This document shows positions 52,575 through 60,924 of a stretch of 64,000 nt of DNA, piece after piece. The translations under genes were made by a program, and so were the position numbers. The DNA is from Promicromonospora iranensis (GTDB taxonomy: Bacteria > Actinomycetota > Actinomycetes > Actinomycetales > Cellulomonadaceae). The notes beneath the pieces are model-generated. The model searched no databases and was not told where the DNA came from. It worked only from the letters and a program-made list of their open reading frames with translations. Position 1 is the stretch's first letter. The number at the start of each line of letters is the position of its first letter. Where the stretch lies: NCBI RefSeq assembly GCF_028994775.1, contig NZ_JAJQMN010000021.1, positions 1-64,000 on the forward strand, in the 5' to 3' direction.

Positions 52575-52856
52575 GTGGCCCAGATTGAGACGGAACAGAC
52601 ACTCGCCGAGAAGGTAGGCACTCTCGCCCTGACGCTCGCGGCCGGCTGGGTCGCGCAAAAGGCGGTCAGCATGATCTGGAAAGGCGTGACCGGCAACGAC
52701 GCACCCAACAAGGCGGACGACCCCGAGCTGGACCTGGTGCAGGCCACCGTGTTCGCCGCGGTAGCCGCCGGGACAGCGGTGTTCGCCAAGCGCATGGCGG
52801 CGAAGGGCGCCTCGAAGGCCGCCCTGCGGCTCGCCGCCCGCCGCACGGCGCACTAG
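52575..52856 (+). CDS. DUF4235 small membrane-associated protein
   Basis: A 93-residue protein with two short hydrophobic helices (KVGTLALTLAAGWVAQKAVS and LVQATVFAAVAAGTAVFAKR), the WKxVTGND-P segment between them and a basic end (RLAARRTAH). This matches DUF4235, common in actinobacteria and of unknown role. Starts at 52569 (GTG with GAGGG before it) and 52575 (leaderless) are both possible. Confidence 0.75.
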   Translation: MAQIETEQTLAEKVGTLALTLAAGWVAQKAVSMIWKGVTGNDAPNKADDPELDLVQATVFAAVAAGTAVFAKRMAAKGASKAALRLAARRTAH

Positions 52857-52880
52857 AAGTTCCCGCACCGAGTTCCCGCA

Positions 52881-52924
52881 CCCGCGAGGTGCCCGGCCGG
52901 ACATCCGGCCCGGCACCTCGCGGG
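52881..52924. terminator. bidirectional terminator between DUF4235 and ANTAR genes
   Basis: A 20-bp stem with one C-C mismatch (CCCGCGAGGTGCC arm) and a 4-nt loop lies between two convergent genes. Confidence 0.8.
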
Positions 52925-52928
52925 GCGC

Positions 52929-53720
52929 TCAGCCGGACGTGTTGTGCGCGGGCACCTTGCGCGGCCGCCGGGTGAGCAGCGGGTCGTGCCCGCGTGGCCG
53001 TCCCACCGGCTCGACGCCCTCCAGCGCGCGCGTGAGAGCTGCTTGCGTGACGCCTCGCTGCTCGCGGTCCGCCCGCAGCCGGGCCATCACCTGGTCGGCT
53101 GCCAGCCGCAGCGGGATGCCCGCCTTGCCCGCGGCGTCGAGCAGCAGCCGACCGGCTGTCTCCTCGTCCACGCCACGCACCGCGATGATGACGCCCTTGG
53201 CCTGCTCGATCACTGCCTGGCTGACGAAGGCCCGGGTCACGACGCCGTCGGACCGGCGCGTCAGCGCCTCCCGCTGGACCGGCGTGACGTCCACGACGTA
53301 CCCGACCAGCTCCGGCGACCGGTCAGGGCCGCCGCGTATGCCCTGGCCGATGACGACGACCGAACGCGTGCGACCCTTCCGGTCCACTATCCGGTGCGCG
53401 CAGGCGAACGGTCGGCCCAGCCGCAGGGCTTCGGCGGCGGCCCGCACCACGCGGACCCGGTCGTCGGGATGCTTGCGGGAGCGGAGCGCCTCGAGGCTCG
53501 GCTCCACCTCGTGCCGCTTCCACCCGTGCATCGTGTAGAGCTCGTCGGACCACCACCAGGTCCCCGTCATCAGATCGACGCGGTAGCGACCGACAAGAAG
53601 GTTGGTCCCCAGACCGAGAGCATGCGCCAGGTCGCTCGCCGAGAAGCTCGGTGACTCGGTAGCGGTGTCGCCGCCGGCACCGTCCACGACGCTGAGTCTG
53701 GGCTGCTTGAAAGGGGGCAT
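52929..53720 (-). CDS. PAS-ANTAR RNA-binding regulator
   Basis: A 263-residue probable antitermination protein. A PAS domain (about 45-145; GTWWWSDELYTMHGWKRHEV, then HPDDRVRVVRAAAEAL) is followed by an ANTAR domain (AFVSQAVIEQAKGVIIAVRG, then AGIPLRLAADQVMARLR). ANTAR proteins bind paired RNA hexaloops to prevent termination. The PAS domain is of the PAS_3 type and may sense a ligand or redox state. The start at 53720 follows GGGAGGT. A TACAAT -10 lies at 53778-53783. Confidence 0.88.
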   Translation of the reverse strand: MPPFKQPRLSVVDGAGGDTATESPSFSASDLAHALGLGTNLLVGRYRVDLMTGTWWWSDELYTMHGWKRHEVEPSLEALRSRKHPDDRVRVVRAAAEALRLGRPFACAHRIVDRKGRTRSVVVIGQGIRGGPDRSPELVGYVVDVTPVQREALTRRSDGVVTRAFVSQAVIEQAKGVIIAVRGVDEETAGRLLLDAAGKAGIPLRLAADQVMARLRADREQRGVTQAALTRALEGVEPVGRPRGHDPLLTRRPRKVPAHNTSG

Positions 53721-53777
53721 TCTGTACCTCCCAGATCCAAGGCGGACCGGGAGCCGCTTCATGACTCCGCAGCCTCG

Positions 53778-53783
53778 ATTGTA
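53778..53783 (-). promoter_or_regulatory. putative -10 box of the PAS-ANTAR gene
   Basis: TACAAT on the minus strand, about 57 nt before the start, with a poor -35 (TGTCGG) 16 nt further up. Confidence 0.4.
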
Positions 53784-53937
53784 AAGCGGTTCGCCCGCTC
53801 CGACAGCCCCCGCTGCCCATCTTTTTCCGCACCCTTTCCCTGCGCCTTCCCTGAGCCGCCGTCCCGCGCCGCACCGCCCCGCACGACCGGGACGCTGCGA
53901 GTACCAGGCCTCCGTGCCAGCCTGGGACGAGCCGCCC

Positions 53938-54025
53938 GACGGGCCCGACCGGCTGGACGGGCCCGACCGGCCAGACGGACAGGACCGACCAGCACGGACA
54001 GGACCGACCAGCACGGACCGACCAC
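53938..54025. repeat. short tandem GC-rich repeats
   Basis: Two 18-bp GACGGGCCCGACCGGC units are followed by two 19-bp units holding GGACAGGACCGACCAGCAC and a partial third. They fill the 317-bp gap between the ANTAR and FAD-Rieske genes and end next to the latter's ribosome-binding site. No gene is seen in the rest of the gap. Confidence 0.65.
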
Positions 54026-54037
54026 CGGAGGTGCACC

Positions 54038-55459
54038 GTGAGCGAGACACCCTTTGACGCGACGGACCCGGGAGACTCCGGCGCGGGCGCGCCGGAGATC
54101 ATGGCCCCCGGCCCGCTCCGCACCGACGTGGCAGTGGTGGGCGCAGGGCTCACCGGGGTCGTGACCGCCCAGCTGCTCGCCGACGGCGGCGCCCAGGTCC
54201 TGGTGCTCGACGCCGATGGCGCACGCGCCACCACCACCGCCCGCTCGACGGGCAAGCTCTCGGTGCTGCAGGGCACCCGGCTCGCGCGCATCGCGCGGTA
54301 CGGCGACGAGGTGGTCCAGGACTACCTCGCGGCCAACTTCGCCGGGCTCGGGTGGCTGCGCCGCACCCTCGACGACCTGAACGTGCCGGTCGAGAACCGC
54401 GACGACCTGACCGTGGCGGCCACCCCCGAGGAGGTGGCCGACGTCGACGCCGTGCTCGCGGTCTGCGCACGCCAGGGGCTCACTGCCCAGTGGGAGGAGG
54501 ACCCGCCGTACCCGACGCGGTCCTACGGCGCGGTGCGCCTGCCGGGACAGGCCCAGGTCGACCCGTTGCGCATGCTCTCCGCGCTGCGCGCCCGCCTGCG
54601 GTCCCGCGGCGTGCCCGTGTACGACGGCGTCCGGGTGCGGCAGGTGCGCCGTACCCGTTCCGGCGTCGCGCTGCGCACCAGTCACGGCACCGTGCTCGCC
54701 GACCGGGTGGTGCTGGCCACCGGCACCCCACCCGGCCGCCTGGGCGGCCTGTTCCTCCGGCTGGAGGCCGGCCGCAGCCTGCTCACCACGTGGGAGGTCA
54801 CCGATCCGACAGCGCTGCCACCGGGCTTCACCGAGACCATGTCGATCACCGCCGGGTCGTCCGTCCGTTCCCTCCGGATGGCCGGCGGGCTGCTCATGGT
54901 GGGCGGCGAGGGCTACACCGTCGGCCGGGAGCGTGACCCGGCTCGTCGGCTGGCCGTGCTCGACGAGTGGACCCGCGTCCACTTCCCGGTGGACCTCCCC
55001 CGGCACGCCTGGGCGGCCCAGGACTACACCAGCGACACCGGCCTACCGCTCGTCGGACCGGCCGTACCAGGTGACGACCGGGTGCTCGTGGCGACGGGTT
55101 ACGCCAAGTGGGGTCTCACGAACGGGGCAGCGGCCGGCCTCGCGCTCGCCGGCCGCATCCTCGGCGACCCCGTCCGGTGGGGTCCGACCTTCGAGCCCTG
55201 GGCCCGCCGACCAGCGCCCAGAACGAGCACCGCCGCCACGTTCGGCGTGCAGACCAAGGGCTGGTCCTGCGCGGCCACCCGTCCCTCCGGACAGCGGCCG
55301 GGCGCCCCGCGCGTCTCCCGTGTCTGCCCGCACCTCGGCGGTGTCGTGCGGTGGAACGATCAGGAGCAGTCCTGGGACTGCCCCGTGCACGGCTCGCGGT
55401 TCGCACCGGACGGCACGCTGCTCGAAGGCCCGGCCACGGAAGATCTCGCGCGTCGCTGA
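54038..55459 (+). CDS. FAD-dependent oxidoreductase with C-terminal Rieske domain
   Basis: 473 residues. An N-terminal DAO-type FAD domain (VAVVGAGLTGVVTAQLLADG; ARSTGKLSVLQG; GTPLPLVGPA-like GLPLVGPAVPG; ATGYAKWGLTNGAAAGLALA) is joined to a Rieske [2Fe-2S] domain whose ligands lie in CPHLGG and CPVHGSRF. The DAO-Rieske fusion is a known but poorly characterised group near glycine/sarcosine oxidase-like proteins. No signal peptide. GGAGG precedes the GTG. Confidence 0.9.
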   Translation: MSETPFDATDPGDSGAGAPEIMAPGPLRTDVAVVGAGLTGVVTAQLLADGGAQVLVLDADGARATTTARSTGKLSVLQGTRLARIARYGDEVVQDYLAANFAGLGWLRRTLDDLNVPVENRDDLTVAATPEEVADVDAVLAVCARQGLTAQWEEDPPYPTRSYGAVRLPGQAQVDPLRMLSALRARLRSRGVPVYDGVRVRQVRRTRSGVALRTSHGTVLADRVVLATGTPPGRLGGLFLRLEAGRSLLTTWEVTDPTALPPGFTETMSITAGSSVRSLRMAGGLLMVGGEGYTVGRERDPARRLAVLDEWTRVHFPVDLPRHAWAAQDYTSDTGLPLVGPAVPGDDRVLVATGYAKWGLTNGAAAGLALAGRILGDPVRWGPTFEPWARRPAPRTSTAATFGVQTKGWSCAATRPSGQRPGAPRVSRVCPHLGGVVRWNDQEQSWDCPVHGSRFAPDGTLLEGPATEDLARR

Positions 55460-55575
55460 CCGGTACGGGGAGCGACCTGCCCACCGAGAAGCGGTTCGAG
55501 ATGCGAGTGCTCCGACAGCCGGAGAACGTAGAACGACCGGAAGAAGCCCGGTGACGACCATCCGTGGAGGTCACT

Positions 55576-57264
55576 GTGCGAGTTCTTGGCGTGAATGCCC
55601 TCTTCCATGACCCGTCGGCCGCTCTCGTCGTGGACGGCCATGTGGTCGCCGCAGCCGAGGAGGAGCGGTTCACCAGGCGCAAGCACGGCAAGCGTCCCGT
55701 CCCGTTCGCGGCCTGGGAGCTTCCGGAGCAGGCGATGCGGTGGTGTCTCGACGTCGGCGGCCTCGAGCCGGAGGACCTGGACGCCGTCGCGTACTCGTTC
55801 GACCCGGCTCTCGCCAAGCCGTCGGACGAGATGGGTCTGCCCGACCCGTGGGACTGGCTGCGGCAGCTGTACGCCGAGCGGGCGCCACAGTTCATCGCCA
55901 CCGCGCTGCCCGGGCTGAACCCCGCCGCCGTCCGCTTCGTGCCGCACGAGGTGGCGCACGCCGCATCGGCGGCGCTCGCCTCACCGTTCCCGACGTGCAG
56001 CGTCATGTCCCTCGACGGCCGCGGCGAGCGGTCCTCCTACCTGGCAGGACGGTACGACGGCGGGCAGCTCGAGGTGCTCGCCAGCCAGGAGCTGCCGCAC
56101 TCCCTCGGCCTCGTGTACGAGTCCTTGACCGAGCACCTCGGCTTCCTGCGGTCCAGCGACGAGTACAAGGTGATGGCGCTCGCGTCGTACGGCCGGCCGC
56201 GATTCCTGCCCGAGCTGCGGGAGCTGCTCCGGCCCACGCCGGAGGGCGGGTTCGTGGCCGAGGCTCCCGACTGGTCGCGGTGGGCGGCTCCGGCCGTGCC
56301 GGGCACCATCCAGGAGCCCAGCGGCACGGGCGGTCTGCCCCCCGACCAGGCGGACCTCGCGGCGTCGGTGCAGGCACGGCTGGAGGAGCTGCTCGTCGAG
56401 CTCGCCACGGCGCTGCACGAGCGGACCGGCGACTCGGCGCTGACCATGGCCGGCGGCACCGCGCTGAACTGCGTGGCCAACTCCCGGCTCTGGCGCGAGA
56501 CCCCCTTCGAGCACGTCTGGGTCCAGCCCGCCGCGGGTGACTCGGGCACGGCGCTCGGCGCGGCCCTGCAGCTCACGGCGGAGGCGGGCGTGCCCACCGT
56601 GCCCATGGCTTCGGCGGCGCTGGGCCGCGGCTGGTCCGACGACGAGCTGGCGGACGCGCTGCGCACGGCGCGCGTGCCGTTCACGACCCCTGCCGACCTC
56701 CCGGACCAGGTGGCCGGCGTGCTGGCCGACGACGGGATCGTCGCCTGGTTCGACGGCCGCTCCGAGTTCGGGCCGCGAGCCCTCGGCCAGCGCTCCCTGC
56801 TGGCGCACCCCGGCACCCGGGCGAACACCGAGCGCCTGAACGTGGTCAAGGGCCGCGAGCAGTTCCGCCCGGTCGCGCCGATGGTGCTCCTGGAGGACGC
56901 CCCGGAGATCTTCTCGGGCGGCCCGATCCCCAGCCCCTACATGCTGTTCGTCCACGACGTCGCCCCCGCATGGCGCGACCGGATCCCCGCGACCGTCCAC
57001 GTGGACGGCACCGCCCGCATCCAGACGGTGGACGACTCGCAGCCGCGGCTCCGGTCGATGCTCCAGGCGTTCCGGGCACGCACCGGGCTGCCGGTGGTGG
57101 TGAACACCAGCCTGAACACCGCGGGCCGCCCCATGGTGGACACCCCGCGCGACGCGCTCGAGCTCTTCGGCTCCGCGCCCGTGGACCTCCTCGTGCTGGG
57201 TCCGCACCTCGTACGGCGCGGGGACCTGTTCACGTCCGAGCGGCAGCCCGGAGGTGCCGCGTGA
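55576..57264 (+). CDS. carbamoyltransferase (NodU/CmcH/TobZ family)
   Basis: About 562 residues. The N-terminal ASKHA-fold domain (LGVNALFHDPSAALVVDG; SLDGRGERSSYLAG; EYKVMALASYGRP) makes carbamoyl adenylate in this family. The C-terminal YrdC-related part reads GGTALNCVANS, WFDGRSEFGPRALGQRSLLA, and VVVNTSLNTAGRPMVDTP. It transfers a carbamoyl group from carbamoyl phosphate to a hydroxyl, typically on a sugar. It heads a tightly coupled glycan operon, so its acceptor is probably a heptose or other sugar made there. GTG 55576 follows GGAGG; GTG 55564 is the alternative. Confidence 0.9.
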   Translation: MRVLGVNALFHDPSAALVVDGHVVAAAEEERFTRRKHGKRPVPFAAWELPEQAMRWCLDVGGLEPEDLDAVAYSFDPALAKPSDEMGLPDPWDWLRQLYAERAPQFIATALPGLNPAAVRFVPHEVAHAASAALASPFPTCSVMSLDGRGERSSYLAGRYDGGQLEVLASQELPHSLGLVYESLTEHLGFLRSSDEYKVMALASYGRPRFLPELRELLRPTPEGGFVAEAPDWSRWAAPAVPGTIQEPSGTGGLPPDQADLAASVQARLEELLVELATALHERTGDSALTMAGGTALNCVANSRLWRETPFEHVWVQPAAGDSGTALGAALQLTAEAGVPTVPMASAALGRGWSDDELADALRTARVPFTTPADLPDQVAGVLADDGIVAWFDGRSEFGPRALGQRSLLAHPGTRANTERLNVVKGREQFRPVAPMVLLEDAPEIFSGGPIPSPYMLFVHDVAPAWRDRIPATVHVDGTARIQTVDDSQPRLRSMLQAFRARTGLPVVVNTSLNTAGRPMVDTPRDALELFGSAPVDLLVLGPHLVRRGDLFTSERQPGGAA

Positions 57265-58817
57265 CTCCGTCGTACTCGATAGTCGTCCCGACGATCGGCC
57301 GCCCGCAGCTGCGAGCGATGCTCGACTCGGTGCGCGTCGCCTGCGCGAACGGGCAGCGGCCGCTCGACGTCGTGGTGGTCGACGACCGCGTGTTCCCCGA
57401 CCACGGCGGGAACGCACCCCTCGATCTCGGCCCCGATCCGGTACCCGGCGTGCGGGTGGTCCGCACCGGCGGGCGCGGGCCGGCCGCCGCCCGAAACGCC
57501 GGGTGGCGCAGCGTCCGGACGGAATGGGTGGCCTTCCTGGACGACGACGTCGTGGTGCCGGAAGGCTGGGCCGCCGCCCTGGAGCAGGACCTGGCGGCGG
57601 CCGGCCCCGACGTCGCCGGCGTGCAGGGCCGGATCGTGGTGCCGCTGCCGGGCCACCGACCCCCGACCGACCTCGAACGCAACACCGCCGGGCTGGAGAC
57701 GGCGGTGTGGGCGACCGCGGACATGGTCTACCGCAGGGCCGCGCTGGAGGCGGTGCACGGTTTCGACGAGCGCTTCCGCCGCGCGTACCGGGAGGACGCC
57801 GACCTCGCGCTGCGTCTCCGCGACGCCGGCTGGGATCTCGAGCACGGCGTCCGGTTCGTGGAGCATCCCGTCCGGCCCGCCGGGGACCTGGCAAGTGTCC
57901 GGGCCCAGGCCGGCAACGCTGACGACGCGCTGCTGCGTACGCTGCACGGCCGCGAGTGGCGCCGGCGCACCGGAGCCGGCCAGGGCCGCCTGCCCTGGCA
58001 CGTGGCGACGGTGGCGGCAGGCCTGACGGCGCTCGGTGGCGGTGTGGCCGCCGCCGTCCCCGGTACGCGGGCGCCTCGCGTGGCAGGCGCGATCGCGGCC
58101 GTCGCCGGGACCGCGTGGGCGACCCTCACCGCGGCGTTCGCCGCGCAGCGGCTCAGGCCCGGACCACGGCCCGGCGACGAGGGCTACGGTCCCGAGCTGC
58201 GCCGCATGGTCGTGACGAGCGTGCTGATCCCGTTCGCCGCGGTCGCCCACCGCGCGCGCGGCGCGTGGACGTGGCGGAGCGGGTTCGACGGCCGGGTGCC
58301 CGCCTGGCCACCGCCCGTCCGCGCCGTGCTGTTCGACCGGGACGGCACGCTCGTCCGCGACGTGCCCTACAACGGTGACCCCGACGCCGTCGTGCCGATG
58401 CCCGGCGCCCGGCGCGTGCTGGACGGGCTACGCGCCGGCGGCATCCGGGTCGGCGTCGTCTCGAACCAGTCGGCCATCGGGCGCGGGCTGCTCACGAGCG
58501 CACAGGTGGACGCCGTCGACGAACGGGTCCGCCGGCTGTTGGGCCCGTTCGACACCTGGCAGCGCTGCCCGCACCGACCGGAGGACGAGTGCACCTGCCG
58601 CAAGCCGGAGCCGGGTCTCGTGCTCCGGGCGGCGGCGGCGCTCGGCGTGCTCCCGGCGGAGTGCGCGGTGGTCGGAGACATCGGCTCGGACGTGGGCGCC
58701 GCAGTGGCGTCCGGTGCACGCGGCGTCCTCGTGCCGACCGAGGTGACCAGACGGGAGGAGACGTCCGCGGCTCCCGTCGTGGCCGCCACTCTCGATGAGG
58801 TGGTGATGCTGCTATGA
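57261..58817 (+). CDS. fusion of GT2 glycosyltransferase and GmhB-like heptose bisphosphate phosphatase
   Basis: 518 residues in two parts. The first (about 1-330) is a family 2 glycosyltransferase: YSIVVPTIGRPQLRAML, AARNAGW, WVAFLDDDVVVPEGW (DDD metal motif), and a DEDAD-like YREDADLALRLRDAGW, then a hydrophobic stretch. The second (about 350-518) is a HAD phosphatase with nucleophile Asp in LFDRDGTLVRDVPYNGDP, SNQSAIGRG, the zinc loop CPH-CTC (QRCPHRPEDECTCRKPEPGL), and VVGDIGSDVGAA. The zinc loop marks the GmhB/HisB-N type that makes heptose-1-phosphate. The GTG overlaps the carbamoyltransferase stop. Confidence 0.88.
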   Translation: MTPSYSIVVPTIGRPQLRAMLDSVRVACANGQRPLDVVVVDDRVFPDHGGNAPLDLGPDPVPGVRVVRTGGRGPAAARNAGWRSVRTEWVAFLDDDVVVPEGWAAALEQDLAAAGPDVAGVQGRIVVPLPGHRPPTDLERNTAGLETAVWATADMVYRRAALEAVHGFDERFRRAYREDADLALRLRDAGWDLEHGVRFVEHPVRPAGDLASVRAQAGNADDALLRTLHGREWRRRTGAGQGRLPWHVATVAAGLTALGGGVAAAVPGTRAPRVAGAIAAVAGTAWATLTAAFAAQRLRPGPRPGDEGYGPELRRMVVTSVLIPFAAVAHRARGAWTWRSGFDGRVPAWPPPVRAVLFDRDGTLVRDVPYNGDPDAVVPMPGARRVLDGLRAGGIRVGVVSNQSAIGRGLLTSAQVDAVDERVRRLLGPFDTWQRCPHRPEDECTCRKPEPGLVLRAAAALGVLPAECAVVGDIGSDVGAAVASGARGVLVPTEVTRREETSAAPVVAATLDEVVMLL

Positions 58818-59920
58818 CCTCCCCAGAACGCCCTGTACGGGTGCTCGCGATCCGGCTCGACAGCGACGGGGACGTGCTCCTGACCGGCCCCGCCGTACGC
58901 GCGCTGGCCGCTACCTACGATCAGGTGGACCTCCTGGTCTCCGGCTCCGGCCTGCAGGCCGCCAAGCTGTTGCCCGGCGTGACCGAGGTCCTGCGGTTCG
59001 ACGCGCCGTGGTCCGGCGCCGAGCCGCCCCGGGTCTCGTCCGAAGCAGTGCTCGACCTCGTGGCCGGCCTCGTCGCCCGCCGCTACCAGCTCGCGGTGAT
59101 CTTCACGTCGTTCCACCAGTCGCCGCTCCCGATGGCACTGCTCGCCCGCCTCGGCGGCGTCCGCAGGATCGTCGCCGTGAGCGAGGACTACCCCGGCTCA
59201 CTGCTCGACGTGCGGCACAAGCGCCCGCCGGGTCTGCACGAGGTGGAGGCGGCCCTCGACCTCGCCGAGCGGGCCGGGGCCCGGCTGCCGGTGGAGGACG
59301 ACGGGCTGCTCGCCGTCCGCCGTCCGCTGCCCCCCGTGCCGGAGCCTGCCGCGCGCGCCCTGGGCGTCGGGGGCACCTGGCGGCCGCGTTCGGTGGTGCT
59401 GCACCCGGGGGCGTCGGTACCCGCCCGGGCGCCGCTGCCCGAGGACGCCCGGGCCATCGCGGAGCGCCTCGCGGACGACGGCTGGGAAGTGCTCGTGACC
59501 GGCTCCCCCGCGGAACGGGACCTCACCGCCTACGTGGCCGGCGGCCACGCCACCGACCTGGGCGGGCTGACCGACCTGGCCCAGCTGGGCGCCGTCCTCG
59601 AGTCGGCCGCCTGCACGGTCGTCGGGAACACCGGTCCCGCCCACCTGGCCGCCGCGGTCGGCACGCCCGTGGTCAGCCTGTTCGCTCCTGTCGTCCCCGC
59701 GGACCGGTGGGCCCCCTACGGGGTGCCCCGGCTCGTGCTGGGCGACCAGGGCGCGGTGTGCCGCGGTACACGGGCCCGCACCTGCCCCGTGCCGGGCCAC
59801 CCCTGCCTCGCGTCGGTCACGCCGGAACAGGTGTCCGACGCCGTCGCGCGGCTCACGCACCGGCCGCCCCGCGCGCCGGCCCCCGCCGGCGGGAACCACA
59901 CCGAGGGGTGGTCCTCATGA
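58814..59920 (+). CDS. glycosyltransferase family 9 (heptosyltransferase-like)
   Basis: A 368-residue GT9 enzyme. The N-terminus RVLAIRLDSDGDVLLTGPAV and the C-terminal VVLHPGASVPAR, LADDGWEVLVTGSPAERDL, VVGNTGPAHLAAAVGTPVVS are those of ADP-heptose:LPS heptosyltransferases. A Gram-positive has no LPS, so the acceptor must be another cell-surface or small-molecule glycan. It overlaps its neighbours by 4 bp on both sides (ATGA). Confidence 0.9.
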   Translation: MTSPERPVRVLAIRLDSDGDVLLTGPAVRALAATYDQVDLLVSGSGLQAAKLLPGVTEVLRFDAPWSGAEPPRVSSEAVLDLVAGLVARRYQLAVIFTSFHQSPLPMALLARLGGVRRIVAVSEDYPGSLLDVRHKRPPGLHEVEAALDLAERAGARLPVEDDGLLAVRRPLPPVPEPAARALGVGGTWRPRSVVLHPGASVPARAPLPEDARAIAERLADDGWEVLVTGSPAERDLTAYVAGGHATDLGGLTDLAQLGAVLESAACTVVGNTGPAHLAAAVGTPVVSLFAPVVPADRWAPYGVPRLVLGDQGAVCRGTRARTCPVPGHPCLASVTPEQVSDAVARLTHRPPRAPAPAGGNHTEGWSS

Positions 59921-60924
59921 GAATCCTTCTGTGGCACGTGCACGGTTCGTGGACCACGGCCTTCGTCCAGGGCGAGCACGAGTACCTGGTGCCGGTGCTG
60001 CCCGGCCGGCCCGCCGACGGGCGCGGACGCGCCCGGACCTGGGACTGGCCGGCATCGGTACGGGAGCTGGGACCCGCGGAGCTGCGCCAGGCGTTCGACG
60101 ACGAAGGGGTGGACGCCGTCCTGCTCCAGCGGCCGCACGAGGCCCGGCTCCTGCGGGAGTGGACCGGACGCCGCGCAGGGCGGGACGTGCCGGCGATGTA
60201 TGTGGAGCACGACGCCCCGGGCGGGCCCGCCGCCGCCACACGGCATCCCCTGGCCGACGTCGACGTCGTGGCCGACGGTCACGTCCCCATCGTGCACGTG
60301 ACCCGGTTCAACGCCCTCATGTGGGACACCGGCCCGGCGCGCACGGCGGTGATCGAGCACGGCATCCCCGACCCGGGCCACCGCTACACGGGCGAGCGCG
60401 AGTGCATCGCGGCAGTGGTGAACGAGCCGGTGCGCCGGTGGCGCGCCGCGGGTACGGACGTGCTGCTCCAGATCGCCCGCCAGGCACCGGCCGAGGTGTA
60501 CGGGATGGGGACCTCGCTGCTCGCCGAGCACCTCACACCCCTGGGCCCGACGGCGGCGGGAGCGGCCGACCGCCTGTACGACCTGCCGCAGGCGGAGCTG
60601 CACGACCGGCTCGCGGGTGCCCGCGCCTATCTGCACCCGTACCGGTGGACCAGCCTGGGGCTCGCGCTGCTGGAGGCCATGGCCCTCGGCCTGCCCGTCC
60701 TGGCCCTGCCCGTCACCGCCGCCTACGCGGCTGTTCCGCCCGAGGCCGGCGTGCTCAGCGCCGACCCGGACGAGCTCGCGGCCGTGGCCCGCCGCTGGCT
60801 CGCCGACCCGTCGGAGGCTGCCGCCCACGGCAAGGCCGCCCGCGAGCACGTCCTCGCCCACTACCCCCTCGACCAGTTTCTCGACCGCTGGACCACGCTG
60901 CTGACACAGGAGGTGTCGCCATGA
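59917..60924 (+). CDS. glycosyltransferase (GT-B fold)
   Basis: A 335-residue protein starting MRILLWHVHGSWTTAFVQG. VDAVLLQRPHEARLLREW, the segment AVIEHGIPDPGHRYTGERE, and a C-terminal GT4-like donor site (AYLHPYRWTSLGLALLEAMA; GLPVLALPVTAAYAAVPPEA) indicate a GT-B glycosyltransferase. Donor and acceptor are not readable. It lies in the middle of the heptose operon with ATGA overlaps. Confidence 0.82.
   Translation: MRILLWHVHGSWTTAFVQGEHEYLVPVLPGRPADGRGRARTWDWPASVRELGPAELRQAFDDEGVDAVLLQRPHEARLLREWTGRRAGRDVPAMYVEHDAPGGPAAATRHPLADVDVVADGHVPIVHVTRFNALMWDTGPARTAVIEHGIPDPGHRYTGERECIAAVVNEPVRRWRAAGTDVLLQIARQAPAEVYGMGTSLLAEHLTPLGPTAAGAADRLYDLPQAELHDRLAGARAYLHPYRWTSLGLALLEAMALGLPVLALPVTAAYAAVPPEAGVLSADPDELAAVARRWLADPSEAAAHGKAAREHVLAHYPLDQFLDRWTTLLTQEVSP

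Noticed and set aside
53938-54025. CRISPR-like array
   Set aside because: Units are contiguous tandem repeats without unique spacers and no cas gene is present.
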